NCBI GenBank assembly: GCA_003586115.2 | Contig: QVOM02000025.1 | Coordinates: 89,388,161-89,452,160 of the forward strand | DNA length: 64,000 nucleotides | Direction: 5' to 3' | From: Salvator merianae | Taxonomy: Eukaryota > Chordata > Lepidosauria > Squamata > Teiidae | Part shown: one piece after another, positions 43,921 through 54,203 of the stretch | How positions within the stretch are numbered: position 1 is the first letter of the stretch | Layout of the letters: every line of letters starts with the position of its first letter | The notes under the pieces: model-generated | Told to the model about the DNA's origin: nothing | What the model saw: only the letters and a program-made list of their open reading frames with translations | Database searches by the model: none | Position numbers and translations under genes: made by a program

Positions 43921-45022
43921 TAAAACATACTTAAAATGCAGCACTCCTTCCCCCTCTGGTGGGACAGCGTTCAGAGGAAGCGGCTAATGCCTGAGTGAAG
44001 AGATGTGCTTTCACCAGGCACTGAAAATCAGATAATGTAGGTGACTGGAGAACCTGGTAAAAGTTGACACAGCTGGCCTAGACTGTAGCCATTATGACTG
44101 TTTGTCACTGACGGGGCCCTTTTCAAGCTGTCCAGCCATCTTTGTACCTAGTGGGAATGAAGGTCTTTGTTCCATCAGGAACCAGTCAGTCTCCAGCAAG
44201 AGGTGATGAATTCCATATCCCTGTTGCCACTAGGGAGACTTCTTCAGCCAGCCCACAGGCAGCAGCTGACATGAAAACTGCTCCATGATGCTGAGGTCAC
44301 TGACTAGAATTATTGATTGGCTTGATGATTGGCTTGAGGCAGGATCCACACAGTGACTTTATGGCACTGTAAATGCGTCTTAAGGAAGCAAAGTCCACAT
44401 AACCATGTTCCATCACGAGGAGGTGAACAAAAGCAAGCTGGGAAGATCCTCCATCTGTCGCCAGCAGTGATTCCTCCCTCCCCTAACTGCCACCAAAAGA
44501 GCTACCTTGTCTGAGCAGAGCAGAAGAGAATGAGCAAGCTGAGATGACCCTCCATCAACCCCCAGAGGTGACCCCTCCCTCCCTCAACTATCACCGCAGG
44601 AGCCACCTTCTCTGAGGGGCATGGAAGAGAAAGAGCAAGCTGGAAAGGCCCTCCATTAGCTCCCAGGAACAGTCCCCTCCCACCCTCCCTCCCTCCCTTT
44701 ATTTTATCCAGAAGAGCCACCTTGCCTGAGGGGAACAAAGGAGATAGAGCAAGCTGAGGAGATCCTCCATCAGCTTCCAGCAGTAGCTGCTCCTCTTGCA
44801 AGAGATGCCACAAAAGAAACACATTGCCTGAGGAAAGTGGAGGAGAAAGAGGAACCTGGAAAGCTCCTCCAGCAGCCCAGCCCCATGTGAAATGAAGGTA
44901 GCTAGTTTGTTTTGTATACCACTTTGGGACCTCAGGGTGATGAGAAGTATACAAGTGCAATAAATAAATAAATAAATAAATAATGGAAGCCATGTGGCGC
45001 TGCAGAGTGCTACACTTGTCAT
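43921..45022. other. No gene; L2-type tail at its end
   Basis: 44925-44984 (ACTTTGGGACCTCAGGGTG then CAATAAATAAATAAATAA) is a plus-strand LINE tail with an (AAAT)n run. In 44440-44880, CCTCCATCAGC-type phrases recur about every 90 bases (near 44450, 44550, 44650, 44767), suggesting an old tandem duplication. No exon recognised; the 229-codon reverse frame across 44502-45191 mixes this repeat with MITE A5. Confidence 0.5.
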
Positions 45023-45219
45023 CAGGGGCGGCCACTGGCTTTAAGCCTGGGTGTTTGTGCCCCACGCAAAGAGCGCCATGGCTGTTCAGGGGGCCTCTGG
45101 GCCTCCGTACTGCTGCAGCAGGTCGTCTACAGTACGGAAGCTCGGAAGCCCCACAAACAGCCAAGGCGCACTTTGCATGGGGCGCGAACACCTGGGCTTA
45201 AAGCCGGTGGCCACCGCTG
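45023..45219. mobile_element. Family A hAT-like palindromic MITE (copy A5)
   Basis: 197-bp foldback, CAGGGGCGGCCACTGGC to GCCGGTGGCCACCGCTG. CTTGTCAT is duplicated exactly on both sides. Confidence 0.95.
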
Positions 45220-45427
45220 CTTGTCATCCTACAATGCCTCCTGTGTGGATCTTGCCTGAGTTTTTCAACATCAGCCAAAGGAGCTGCATGCTCTGTTGAT
45301 GGGGAAGTGAAGAATTTTTTTTTCCAGCGGAAGACAAGAATTTCCTCTAACCTGCATTAGACTACCAAGTCCCCCATTACTAGGCATTGTGCCACCCATC
45401 TTTAGAAGAGAATTGTAGAAATTTGAG
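45220..45427. other. Unassigned spacer
   Basis: Contains a T run near 45317. No gene seen. Confidence 0.4.
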
Positions 45428-45905
45428 GGCCTGTTCACACTTAACCATTCTAGTACTGTATAACAATACCATACTAGGCTGGTAAAGACCCAGTGCAGCG
45501 GCGGCCATCCGCACTTCAAGTGCTAGAAAAGCCCTGTACTGGACCACCAGCACTCAAAGTGTGGATGGCCCGACCAGGGCAGGCCACATTGCCATGACAA
45601 CGGCCAATGCAACATTCAGCAAGTGCCTGGACATTGCCATGGTGATTGGGATGCAGCGCCAGACTGCACAGCTGCAGTCATACCGCCACACCCATTCACA
45701 ATGTTGCACCCAGAAGAGGGTGCGAACACTGCTGCCTGAAAGCTCACTAGCTGCTCCTGGTCAAGCTGTGGACAATGTTTCAGTTGTCCACAGTTAGTTG
45801 ACTTCAGGGGTGGCTGGGAGCACACTGGGATGCAGCAACGGTGTGCAGACGCACTTACCCAGTGAGCAGTACACTCGCTCACTACAAGGTAAGCGTGAAC
45901 AGGCC
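45428..45905. mobile_element. Family B foldback DNA transposon
   Basis: Ends GGCCTGTTCACACTTAACC and GGTAAGCGTGAACAGGCC are inverted. Inner parts include CCATTCTAGTACTG, CAGCTGCAGTC and a GTGGACAATGTTTCAGTTGTCCAC hairpin. Flanks TTGAG and GTGAG match at 4 of 5; the duplication length is unresolved. Confidence 0.7.
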
Positions 45906-47844
45906 GTGAGTGCTGATGTAAGTGCTAAAGTTTACTTGGAAGATATGTATACTCTGCAGCTATGATAAAGCAAAAGGCACCATCCTTTTGGAGGTCACGG
46001 GGGCATTGCGGGCTTTGAGATGCTGAGCAGCTCCAGGCATTTACTTCACAAAGGTCTCCACTAGTAAAAAGAGAGAAAATACAAAGAACAGCCCTTGTTT
46101 TTCCTGGTAGCTGTGTTGAGGTTTCTCTCTGTATAATTAAAATGGATTTGTGGCTTTTGCAGTCAGTGGTTTGATGGTGATTGGGGGGCATTTGAAAATT
46201 AAGCAATTTCAAAGGTGTCTTTCATCTTTCAGCTCTGTATAGTTTCAGGGGGAGGGAAGTCCTCGAAGGCATTAGAGGGTCCTCAGGTCCCACACTGGAA
46301 AATCCCTAAAATGAACCAGATTGCAGCATCCCAACCAACCTATGTCGGAATTGCCAAGCTTGCTGTTCCTTCCATTCATTTCCATTGTCCTCCTTTTTGT
46401 GTATATACCAGTATGGATGAAGAAAAAAGAAGGGAACATACATGGGCCTGGCCATACCACAACACGATAGCCCATTTTAGGATGGACCAGGAGGCTGGCC
46501 CATTTTCAGCCTGCTCACACCTACCCAGGATGAGGCGAAGCAGCTCTGGAGAGTGGCCCAGCCAGATAGGAAGTAGGCAAGGGCATGCTGGAAAGGCCAG
46601 TTTATGTCACCCCCTCCAGCTCTCAACCCCAGAGCCCACAGGCTGCCCTCCATGTTGCAGCTGAGCATGATGGGATGCCCTTCCCAGGGCGAGGTGAAGC
46701 AGCTCTATGTGCGGTGCAGCCATATTGCAGCAGGCAGTGGCCATCTTGGTTTGCCTCCTCTGGCTGCCGGTGCCATGGTCCGTAGGCTGCCCTCCATGCT
46801 GTGGCCAAGCAGGGCAGAGACCACTTGCACCTTGGAGGTAGGTAGCCATGCCTTGTCCTTTTCTTCTCTTCCTGCCACTGCAACAGATTCAGTGTTGGGA
46901 TAATCTAAATACAGGGTAGTCCCAATCAGGGGAAATATTCTAGAGAAGAAATGGAAATGCATTTTGGCATGTGATCTCCTAGAATAGGAGACGGCCTGGA
47001 AACTGATTAAACAGAAGGTGTGACCGCAGCCCTTTTCAGATCTCTTGGGGGGAATTTACTGATGAGTAATTTAAAGTATTTCTGTTTTTTCCCACCCATA
47101 TACAAGCATATGCCAATGCAATCATATGCATAACCAAAATATGTTTGCTTTCTTGAATGTATGAATTGGTGTACATATGCATATCAGCAAAACACAAAAG
47201 TGATGTAAATGCAGGTTAATTTTCTCCAGCGTTCTTATCAATGCATACATGTGCAGTCCAGAAATGCAAAGGGAACATCCAGATACAGTGGAAAAAAAGG
47301 AAAAAATCAGTTAAGGAGGAGTAGGTTGGCAGGCTTCCCACGTGTGGATGTTTCCACCCCATCCCCAATCCATATAAAATGCCAGAAAATGAACCGAATA
47401 GTTGGTGTGCAATGGAGTACCCTGATTTTTCCCAGTACGCACGATGGAAGGGCAGATGGGACCATGCTAGCGAGTGGCAGGAAGCCCCAGAGAGAGGTGA
47501 GCTAGTGGGACAAGCCCCTGGTTCAAGAACAGATGCTGCTATTTGCAGCTGTCTGCACAATTTCCAACAGACATCCGTCTTGATTCTACGTGCTTGCAAA
47601 GGAGGAACTCCACGGGGGACAGGATGTGAAATGAGTCTGTGAACTGCTGAAGGAGCAGACTGTATATGCCTCTTCAAGGCAGTATGCAGACAACCAACAA
47701 ACAAAATGCCACATTGGGAAGTTAAAATTGCACTAACTCCACCCTGCTGCAGAAAATTAAAGGAAAACAAATTCCTAAAACATAAGTTATGCCTTGGAGA
47801 CACAACTGATTGGTGGTTGACGCCTTTTTGTGAGAAAAAGACAA
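45906..47844. other. No recognisable gene
   Basis: Several overlapping frames exist, including one of 251 codons on the reverse strand at 47216-47971, but no domain or motif is recognisable and codon content looks random. 46620-46830 is GC-richer, with a phrase (GCTGCCCTCCATG) repeated near 46640 and 46787. Confidence 0.4.
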
Positions 47845-49230
47845 GGGAAGAGCAGCCCTCTTGGTTCTCCTTGATCTCTGATGTTTTTTGAAAGCACAGA
47901 TTACAGTTTCCTTCTAGAAAGGCTATGGAGTTGGAGGCACCGTGTTGTGATGGTTCTGCTCTTATCTCCAAGGCATATAGCAGAAAGTGTTTGCGGGAGG
48001 TTCTTGCACGACACCCTAGGAACTGTGAGGCCCCTCATCAATCCCTCTTCCCTCCCATGCTCTTCAGCATCTGTATGAAGCCACCAGGAAAGGACATCAA
48101 GAGATTGGGGTGAGGGGCCATCAATATGAAGATGATGCTCATTTCAACTCCATCTCTCTGTGCCATCTGAATCAGGGGAAGTGGTTGAAGTGCTTGACAG
48201 GTGCCTGGAGGCAGGAATGGGCTGGGTGTGGGGGCCAATAACTTGAAGCTGAATCCAGACAAGATGGTGGGGCTATGAGTCACAGGGTCTTGAGTCCATG
48301 ATTCATGGAGGCATCTGGTTCTCAATGGAGTTGTACTGCCCTGGAAGGGATGGATGAGAAACCCTGGATTTTGCACTGACCTTGAAATCCAGGTGGAAGT
48401 GGTAACCAGGAGGGCCTACTTCCAGCTGTGACTTGTGCACCAACTATGGCCCGTTCTGGACAGAGACAGACCTGCCTCAACTAAGATATGCAGGAGACAA
48501 GAACCTAAGAGGAGCCCTGCTGGATCAGACCACAGCCCATCTGGTCCAGCATCCTGCTTCACACAGTGGCCCACCAATTGCTTCTGGGCATCTCAAGCAG
48601 ATGGCAAATGCAAAGCCTTGAGCTGCTCTCAGTTCCCTGCAAATGGCCTTTAGAGGCATCCTGACTGTCCCTCCAACCTAGAGGTGGTACCTAGGCATCC
48701 ATTCTAGTAGCCATTGATACATCTGCCTTCTATGAAATTGTCCAGTCCCATAAGAACCTATGAGGAGCCCTGCTGGATCAGGCCACAACCCATCTAGTCC
48801 AGCATTCTTTCTTACACATTGACCCTCCACTTGCTTCTAGGCATCTCAAGCATAAATCAAAGGCAAAACCTTCACATGCCCTCAATTCCCTGCAAATGGC
48901 CTTTAGAAGTATCCTGCCTGTCTCTTCTTGCCTTCCCCACTATGCTCAGAAGGGGTGGGAACATCTGAGAGGGCCTTCTCAGTGATAGCCCCCAGATTAT
49001 GGACCAGCTTTCCCTTTGAGATGCACCAGGCACCTTCACTATACGCCTGTAGATGTTTCAAAATGATGCACTCACTTCCTCACCCAAGCTTTAAGTTAAT
49101 TGAGTAGTCTATCCTCCCCTGCCTGGTGCTGCCATTTTGATGTAATTTTATTTTTATTTTATGTCTGATTTTCATCTGTTTTGGTCTTGCTTTAAACTTC
49201 CTTTGGATTGTAAGCCTCTCCTTGAACCAC
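47845..49230 (+). pseudogene. L2 LINE remnant, interrupted by CR1-a
   Basis: Decayed L2 polymerase: a LLERLWSWRHRVV-like segment near 47915, PMLFSICMKPPGKDIKRLG near 48050 (intact L2: LLFNLYMRPLGxxIxRLG), a damaged active-site region around 48120, and LEAESRQDG near 48245 (intact: LKLNPDKTE). The C-terminal part resumes at about 48930 after the CR1-a insertion (48497-48928), with a GLLSDSPQIMDQL-like version of AFSVVAPKLWNSL. Stops and frameshifts throughout. A family D MITE abuts its 3' end at 49231. Confidence 0.75.
48497..48928 (-). mobile_element. Two tandem CR1-a 3' ends nested in L2
   Basis: Unit 1, 48497-48749 (AAGAACCTAAGAGGAGCCC to GAAATTGTCCAGTCC); unit 2, 48750-48928 (ATAAGAACCTATGAGGAGCC to CCTGCCTGTCTCTTC, 5' truncated). 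Both read on the minus strand. The units carry separate decayed tails. Confidence 0.85.
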
Positions 49231-49415
49231 GGCCCTTTCTGCACTTGGCTTTATTCTGGATTATATCCCAGAATAGGGACCTGCTATCCACATGCTAGTG
49301 CAGATTATAGCAGGCCCCAGGTGGGGCCTGCCATAGTTCACAGTAGCATGCAGGTGGCAGATCCAAGATATATTCCAAGATATAATCTGGAATAAGGTCA
49401 AGTGCACAAAGGGCC
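49231..49415. mobile_element. Family D palindromic MITE (copy D4)
   Basis: 185 bp. Left end GGCCCTTTCTGCACTTGG; right end GTCAAGTGCACAAAGGGCC with one change. The inner GGCCCCAGGTGGGGCC centre is itself palindromic. Flanks CAC and TAT do not match, so its duplication has decayed. Confidence 0.8.
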
Positions 49416-49689
49416 TATGTGACAGAACATAGATATAAAGAGTTAATTTGGAATTCTAAAATTCAACAAAAATTCAGACAAGGAGGCTGTCAAAGGATCT
49501 GGAAATTTTCTCTTTGGGGGCTTTATCTCCCATGATCATTGGCTCTGGGCCACAGAAACTGGCATCCACAGAAAAACGAGCTTCCCAGACGTCTCCTTAG
49601 GCAGAAGATGCTGGCTGCAGCTATGGCCACGTCTGGGACTGCGGGGGTAAGATTAGTATGGGATGAGGCTGTGATATAAGTCTTTTTAG
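49416..49689. other. Unassigned spacer
   Basis: No feature recognised. Confidence 0.45.
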
Positions 49690-50087
49690 AGCCTGTAGAG
49701 AAGGAAGTAGAGGAGGGAGGGAGAGAAGGAGGGAAGAAAGCAGGCAGGCAGAGAGGCAGGGAAGGAGAGATGGAGGAAAGGGAGGGAAGGAAGAAAGAAG
49801 GGAAGGAAGGAAGGAAGGAAGGAAGGAAGGAAGGAAGGAAGGAAGGAAGGAAGGAAGGAAGGAAGGAAGGAAGGAAAGAAAGAAAGAGGGAGGGAGGAAA
49901 GAAGGAAGGAAAGAAAGAAAAAGGGGGACGACGGAAAGAAAGGAAAGAAAGAGGGAGGGAGGGAGGAAAGAAAGAAGAAGGGAGGGAGGGAGGAAAGAAA
50001 GAGGGAGGGAAGAAGGAAGGAAAGAAGGAAGGAAGGAAAGAAAAAAGGGGGAGGATGGAAAGAAAGGAAAGAAAGAGGGAGGGAGGA

Positions 50088-50147
<60 letters not shown>

Positions 50148-50185
50148 GGGACGATAGAAGGAAGGAAGGGAAGGAAGGATTTCAG
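49690..50185. repeat. GGAA/GAAA purine tract, about 0.5 kb
   Basis: Nearly uninterrupted purines on the plus strand: GGAA repeats (49799-49875), then mixed GAAA, GGGA and GAAG blocks, then (GAAA)n at 50088-50146. Segments of 30-60 bases recur inside it, such as GGGGGACGACGG / GGGGGAGGATGG near 49923 and 50047, so it also grew by larger duplications. The 275- and 147-codon frames here are repeat artefacts. Confidence 0.95.
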
Positions 50186-50784
50186 CCTAACTTCTTGTGG
50201 AAATCTCTCATGACAAATTCTCAAGAGAAATGAAACAGACCATCGAGAGACACAGAAAAATAAGAATTCAAGCAGACAGAAAGGAAATGAATCCTTCAGA
50301 GTGCTGGACAAAGTGAGGTAGTTGGTGAACACACACGTCTTCCTGTTCATTCCTGTTCTCTCTCCAGATTATTGATGAGCCAAATATCTGCCTACTGCAG
50401 CTTTGTTGTCTTATGTACCATCATCAGTGTAGGGAAGGATGGTCCTTACCTGCACGGCACCTGCTTTCTGTCGCTTGCAGAGCAGGTGAAGCATCTCATT
50501 ATCCAGATGGACGTACCTGCCACCTGTCAACCCAGACAATCCTTTGAAGTGCTAGATAAGGACCCTTGGAGATGCATCCATCTTCCGAAGGGATAGAAAA
50601 AAGCCTCAGGTCAAACAATGGGAGAGAGACCTTCTCCACTAACCAGCTGGCCTGTTGATGCTCCAGAGACTCTTGTATCTGTCTGGGTGTTCCTGTTCAT
50701 AATCTTCGGAACCTGGGCACTCCAGAAGACAAATGATCTTAGTTACTGTTCAGTCATTATGCTCCTAAAGGTTGCATCTTTCCG
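50186..50784. other. No recognisable gene
   Basis: Unassigned. Confidence 0.45.
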
Positions 50785-51203
50785 ACAGTAAGGGCGATCA
50801 GTCAAACTTTCTGACAGTAAGGGTGATCAGTCAATGGAATAGGTTGCCACAGGAGGCAGTGAGCTCTCCTTCACTGGAGGTCTTCAAGGAGAGGCTGGAC
50901 AGACGTCTGCCTAAGATGGTTTAGTGAATCCTGTGTTGAGCAAGGCGTTGGACTTGATGACCCTGGAGGCCCTTTCCAGCTCATGATTTTATGATCACTG
51001 ACTGCTCGTTGGTTTAAGTGCGAGTGTTTGCTTGTTACTGGAAGGGGAGATCACTGGCTATGGGGTCTGCCTTTTGCTGCAGCAGGCTACTGCAAGACCC
51101 ACCCAGAAAGAGGTGTGTTTTCGTGGCCAGAGATCTCCCCTTCCAGTGACATGCAAACACCCGCCCTTAAAGCGACGAGCCGTCGCTGTCTATGATTCTG
51201 TCT
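50785..51203 (+). mobile_element. CR1-b 3' end with a MITE in its tail
   Basis: Runs from a partly duplicated CTGACAGTAAGGGYGATCAGTCAA phrase (50787 and 50812), through AGGTTGCCACAGGAGGCAGTG and the 3' end, to TCATGATTTTATGAT. MITE A6 sits exactly in the terminal (ATGATTCT)-type tail, which resumes as TATGATTCTG at 51191. Confidence 0.85.
50996..51188. mobile_element. Family A hAT-like palindromic MITE (copy A6)
   Basis: 193-bp foldback. Ends CACTGACTGCTCGTTGG and CGACGAGCCGTCGCTG. Flanks TTTATGAT and TCTATGAT match at 7 of 8. The left arm has diverged more than the right (for example TTTAAGTGCGAGTGTTTGC against GGGCGGGTGTTTGC). Confidence 0.85.
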
Positions 51204-51540
51204 TGTCAGCCACTTGATCCCAAGTGGGAAACCAGACAAGACTCAGGCAAAGGTGATTTATGCATTCCTACCACAGTTTTCCACTTCAGTTCATGGGGCC
51301 TGATTGACACCATAGTGCGAGGGACCAAAGCAAGATGGTAGGTTGCAAAAGGTCTTCAGTCCATGGCTTGGATTGGACTAGAAAAGGCTCCAGTTGGAAA
51401 CTCCAGAGCAAAACTCAAAAGTTCCAGGACAATGTAAGCCAAAATAAATATATTATGAAATAAAATGAGTACCAACGTAACACATATAATGAGGCATTTC
51501 ACAACAATATAAGCCTGCACTGATATATCCTGAGAACAAA
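51204..51540. other. Unassigned spacer
   Basis: No gene seen. Confidence 0.4.
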
Positions 51541-52078
51541 AGCTGCATCCAGATGGAAGGAATATAGTGCAATATGGTGCCACTATGGTGGGGATGCCAC
51601 ATGTATCTATGGCAACCCCACCATAGCTACTCTATATCCCTCCCAAAATGCACAGTGGCCTATTTTGGGAAAACCCAACTCTCATGGCAGGTTTTCCCAA
51701 AATAGTGCTAAAACTTACCTTGTGGATGGCAGCACCATCATTGTTCCATCCACTGCGCATGCATGTGGGCCAGAAAAGATGGCCACACATGTACGGTGTT
51801 TGCAATCGTATACATCCGGATGTTTCAATACCCGGATGTGTGTATCCACTGCACGTGTGCATAGGCCAAAAAGATGGCCACACATGCGTGGTGATCACAA
51901 TCGTGAACTTCCAGGTATTTCACGCTGGTGAAATACCCAGAAGTGCGTAGCTCCCAAAAACGCAAAGACAGTGCGACCCCCCTCCACGCTGTTAGGACAG
52001 CAGGCTATTATTCTCAAGGGGCTTTTCTACGGAACATCACCTGTTGAAGCATTATCCGGCTGCCATCTGGAGCCGGCC
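51541..52078. mobile_element. Family C foldback element, copy C2 (opposite orientation to C1)
   Basis: Left GCATCCAGATGGAAGGAATA, right CATCTGGAGCCGGCC. The interior carries the GGTATTTCACGCTGGTGAAATACC hairpin and repeated GATGGCCACACATG words. Aligning it to 21310-21831 in reverse gives the same order of parts at about the same length (538 against 522 bp). Confidence 0.65.
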
Positions 52079-52505
52079 AAAGTTTAAAAAAGGTAATAAA
52101 AAGGAGTGGTGGAGAGAAACTGGTAACAATAAACCATCACAAAGGTGGAATCATGATCCATTTCCAGCTGCTACAGCTGGTGGTTCACAGCCCACTTAGG
52201 GCTTTTAACGGTGATGTTTCTCTTGTCTCAAACTGAGATGCCAGTATCAGATGGATAAGGGTTTTATGGACCTGTGATCAGTGTCTTATCCAATCCCCTC
52301 ACCCAGCCAAACACGTTTCGATTATCGTCTTTGTCAATGGCAAATTCTATGAGCAGACCATTTAAAATCACGCAATAGGCAACATTCAATAAATAAGATC
52401 AACAGAAATCAGAGCAATCATGATTGATTGATTGATCGATCGATCGATCAATTGCATTTATATTCCACCTTCTTCATACTCATAACAACCCTGTGAGATA
52501 ATCTA
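52079..52505. other. No gene; short GATT/GATC repeat
   Basis: 52425-52450 is (GATT)n changing to (GATC)n, fully self-complementary in its second half. Otherwise unassigned. Confidence 0.5.
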
Positions 52506-52835
52506 GACCCTTTCTGCACTCACCATTAATCTGGAATTAAGTGTGGTGAAGTTCCTTTTGGGGCCTCATTGATCCACATCTTAATGCAGACCTATGCTGG
52601 AATATTCCATCTGCATTAGACACGGCATGGTCTTGATAAAGCAGGTCCTGGATGGGAACACCTGTAGACCAAGAGGGCTTTTGTTCCTCAGTGTCCGACC
52701 TTGAAGCCCATGGGCGCTTCGAGGCAGGGGTTGGTCACTGTCTCAAGACCACACATGTCTGTGGTTGGAACCAGCATTCCTGGCTTATCCAAACTCATTC
52801 GTTCTGACCACAGGCAGGTAAGTGCAGAAAAGATC
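52506..52835. mobile_element. Foldback element with TTTCTGCACTCACC ends
   Basis: Ends GACCCTTTCTGCACTCACC and GGTAAGTGCAGAAAAGATC are inverted. The inside differs from family D. Target duplication unclear (CTAG occurs at both borders). Confidence 0.6.
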
Positions 52836-52926
52836 TAGGTTGAGGGACAGACTGGCCCAAGGCTACCCACTGACCTTCATAGCCATGCGCAGATTCAAAC
52901 CCAGGGACTAATAGCTGGTAGTCCAA

Positions 52927-53049
52927 GGCCCTTTCTGCACTGGGTCTTATTCCAAATTATATCCCGGAATAGGGACCAGCTTGCCATAGTCCACAATAGC
53001 ATGCAGATGGCAGGTCCTTATTCCAGAATATAATTCAAAATAAGGCACA
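52927..53049. mobile_element. Family D MITE, deleted copy (D5)
   Basis: Left end GGCCCTTTCTGCACTGGG intact. The centre has an internal deletion, and the right end stops at AATAAGGCACAG, losing the terminal repeat where CR1-a sequence begins. Confidence 0.75.
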
Positions 53050-53054
53050 GAATA

Positions 53055-53165
53055 ATTCCAGCAGTACAAATGCAAGGGGATGATTAGAAATGCTAAGAAT
53101 GATTTTGAGGTGGACAATGGTAAAAACATCAAAAGAAATTATAAGACCTTCTTTAAGGGCCTAAC
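53055..53165 (+). pseudogene. CR1-a internal fragment
   Basis: Nearly identical to 58526-58630 inside the longer CR1-a copy: ATTCCAGCAGTACAAATGC, then codons for NDFEVDNGKNIKRNYK (58546 copy: KDFEGDNGKDIKRNYK). It is the linker between endonuclease and polymerase, with no ends of its own, so it reached this place by recombination or severe truncation. Confidence 0.75.
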
Positions 53166-53204
53166 ACTCCCACCACTGCACTATGTTGATTATCCACTGA
53201 CAGT

Positions 53205-53380
53205 CAGTGGGATGAAACTTCAAGGGAGTAGATACAGACTAGATATTGGGCCTCGCTGGAGGTCTTCAAGGAGAGGCTGGATAGACACCTGTCTGGGATG
53301 GTTTAGGGAATCCTGCATTGAGCAGGGGGTTGGACTCAATGACCCTGGAGGTCCCTTCGAACTCTATGATTTTATGACCC
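53205..53380 (+). mobile_element. CR1-b 3' end with internal deletion
   Basis: Starts with AGTGGGATGAAACTTCAAGG (codons GMKLQGSRYRLDI), then jumps to CTGGAGGTCTTCAAGGAGAG, losing the segment between, and ends TATGATTTTATGA. Confidence 0.85.
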
Positions 53381-53382
53381 AT

Positions 53383-53578
53383 CTCCACCAAAGTTTTAAT
53401 CAGTTTCAGTCCACCTTCAGAGCAAAGGAACACATCAGGAAAATCACTGGTCGTTTTGTTTCTTACCTACCCCAAAGGTGGATTTTCTGCGTTAGACATT
53501 ACCCAAAACAAACAGCTTGTCACTTTGATGTGCTCTCTTACTATGGAAGTGGACTGAAAGATGATTAAAACTCGAGTG
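53383..53578. mobile_element. Family E MITE
   Basis: Left CACCAAAGTTTTAATCAGTTTCAGTCC; right GTGGACTGAAAGATGATTAAAACTCGAG then ATGAGCCC and TAA. The terminal region is more diverged than in the 57111 copy. The 162-codon frame crossing this area joins CR1 and MITE sequence and is not a gene. Confidence 0.65.
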
Positions 53579-53592
53579 TAGATGAGCCCTAA

Positions 53593-54129
53593 GGCAACTT
53601 TCCTAGGTTGCAAAGCTCATTCAAGTGATGTTACTGTGGGAAATATTTAGAGACAGGTGAATCAGATAGGTTCAGGTTCTCATTTTTCAAGTTTGTATTC
53701 AATATTGCCCATTTCTGCTTCCATTATGTTTTTTCCTTTAAATCTCTTTGGGAAATTTATCTGGATTTCTGTGTACGTTTCTGAGAAAATATATATATTT
53801 TTGCACCCAGAGGCCTAGTGTTTGATTTGTTTATTGCTTTTTTTGAATACTATATATCACGTGGTATTTTGACTCATGAACTTTATTTTGTCCGTAGTGT
53901 CCTCGAATAAATTCATTTTTGCATTGAACCTGCTTAAATAGCAAGAGGCTCACTTCAAAAAATTGCTGTGTTTTGCTTTTCAGGCTGGTACAGAAACAAT
54001 GAGTCTGGGTTAGGTTTGCATGGGGATTTCTTTATTTCTTTATTGACATTTATATCTTGCCCTATACCAAAGGTCTCAGGGTGGTCACAAGAGATAAAAA
54101 CAAGACAGACAGGCTAAAAACAAGACAAA
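53593..54129. other. No gene; reversed LINE tail
   Basis: 54029-54110 (TTTCTTTATTGACATTTATATCTTGCCC, ACCAAAGGTCTCAGGG) is a minus-strand L2-type tail. The rest is AT-rich and unassigned. Confidence 0.5.
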
Positions 54130-54203
54130 GGCCCCAGTCACACTTAAGTTTTAATCAGTGGCGTAGCAAGCCGCTTTGACACCCGGGGCTACTAGCCGTT
54201 TTG

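Noticed and set aside
44502..45191. 229-codon reverse frame
   Set aside because: Crosses MITE A5, an AAAT tail and a decayed tandem repeat; no domain is recognisable.
47216..47971. 251-codon reverse frame
   Set aside because: Long but without any recognised motif; the start of an L2 remnant lies inside it on the other strand. Left as unassigned rather than called a gene.
49523..50350. 275-codon Ser/Phe/Pro-rich reverse frame and its 147-codon opposite
   Set aside because: Entirely generated by the GGAA/GAAA purine tract.
53080..53568. 162-codon plus-strand frame
   Set aside because: A chance fusion through CR1-a, CR1-b and family E fragments.
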